A stretch of DNA of 6,259 nt from assembly GCA_937952995.1 (NCBI GenBank), contig CALFYB010000014.1, positions 1 to 6,259 of the forward strand. Direction: 5' to 3'. Position 1 is the first letter of the stretch. Each line of letters starts with the position of its first letter. Positions 6,178 through 6,259 of this stretch are shown piece after piece. Source of the stretch: an uncultured Caulobacteraceae bacterium. GTDB lineage: Bacteria; Pseudomonadota; Alphaproteobacteria; Caulobacterales; Caulobacteraceae. Made by a program: the position numbers and the translations under genes. Below the pieces are notes generated by a model. The model ran no database searches. It had not been told where the DNA came from and saw only the letters and a program-made list of their open reading frames with translations.

Positions 6178-6259
6178 CACGCATTGCTGGCATCGAGATG
6201 GGCGGAACCAAGGTTCTGATCGCCTTTGGCTCAAACCCCAAGGACCTCAGCGCCCCGAT
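6174..6259 (+). CDS. ROK-family sugar kinase, probably fructokinase (N-terminal part only)
   Basis: Only 28 codons are inside the window. The start ATG overlaps the GH13 stop in an ATGA arrangement, so the two are almost certainly translated together. The protein begins MTRIAGIEMGGTKVLIAFGS, which fits the N-terminal phosphate-binding motif of ROK kinases (aGiE.GGTK), particularly the bacterial fructokinase branch, where a Glu precedes the hydrophobic-GGTK signature rather than the Asp usual in glucokinases. Expected role: ATP-dependent phosphorylation of fructose released from sucrose, giving fructose-6-phosphate in the cytoplasm. The zinc-binding motif and catalytic Asp typical of ROK kinases would lie beyond the window and cannot be checked. 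Glucokinase or mannokinase remain alternatives. Confidence 0.8.
   Translation, partial: MTRIAGIEMGGTKVLIAFGSNPKDLSAP

Overview
The window reads as part of a sucrose (or similar glucoside) uptake-and-cleavage locus from a Gram-negative alphaproteobacterium. Caulobacterales (Asticcacaulis/Brevundimonas/Caulobacter-like) is my best guess, with Sphingomonadales as an alternative. The evidence is the moderately high GC with GC-rich third codon positions, a TonB-dependent outer-membrane receptor with a classical signal peptide, and a gene set typical of carbohydrate-utilisation loci in these groups. The lineage call is inference. All recognised genes lie on the + strand.

Layout. Positions 1-131 hold the last 42 codons of an upstream gene that looks like the C-terminal end of a TetR-family regulator and is probably unrelated to the sugar genes. 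A gap of about 400 bp (132-533) follows. It contains one plausible stem-loop, some weak inverted repeats, one possible 32-codon ORF and nothing else I can support. Positions 534-1601 encode a LacI/GalR-family repressor. The 175-bp gap after it carries two LacI-type palindromic operators whose centres are 41 bp apart, then a strong ribosome binding site. Positions 1777-4242 encode an 821-residue TonB-dependent receptor. A 102-bp gap with a near-perfect 14-bp stem-loop separates it from an amylosucrase/sucrose-hydrolase-like GH13 enzyme at 4345-6177. That stop codon overlaps the ATG of a ROK-family sugar kinase, probably a fructokinase, which runs off the window end (6174-6259).

How the parts fit. 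The receptor would bring the sugar across the outer membrane using TonB energy. The GH13 enzyme would split sucrose into fructose plus a glucosyl unit, either released or transferred, and the ROK kinase would phosphorylate the fructose. The LacI protein would repress the receptor promoter, and possibly the genes behind it, until a sugar inducer appears. This is the same logic as the sux locus of Xanthomonas (suxR LacI, suxA receptor, suxB amylosucrase-type enzyme, suxC inner-membrane transporter). The inner-membrane transporter is not in this window.

The most unusual points are a canonical EF-hand-like calcium loop and a lone vicinal cysteine pair inside the receptor barrel, and the loss of two acceptor-site arginines in the GH13 enzyme, which argues for sucrose hydrolysis rather than glucan synthesis. 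I found no CRISPR array, RNA gene, insertion sequence or clearly new system.
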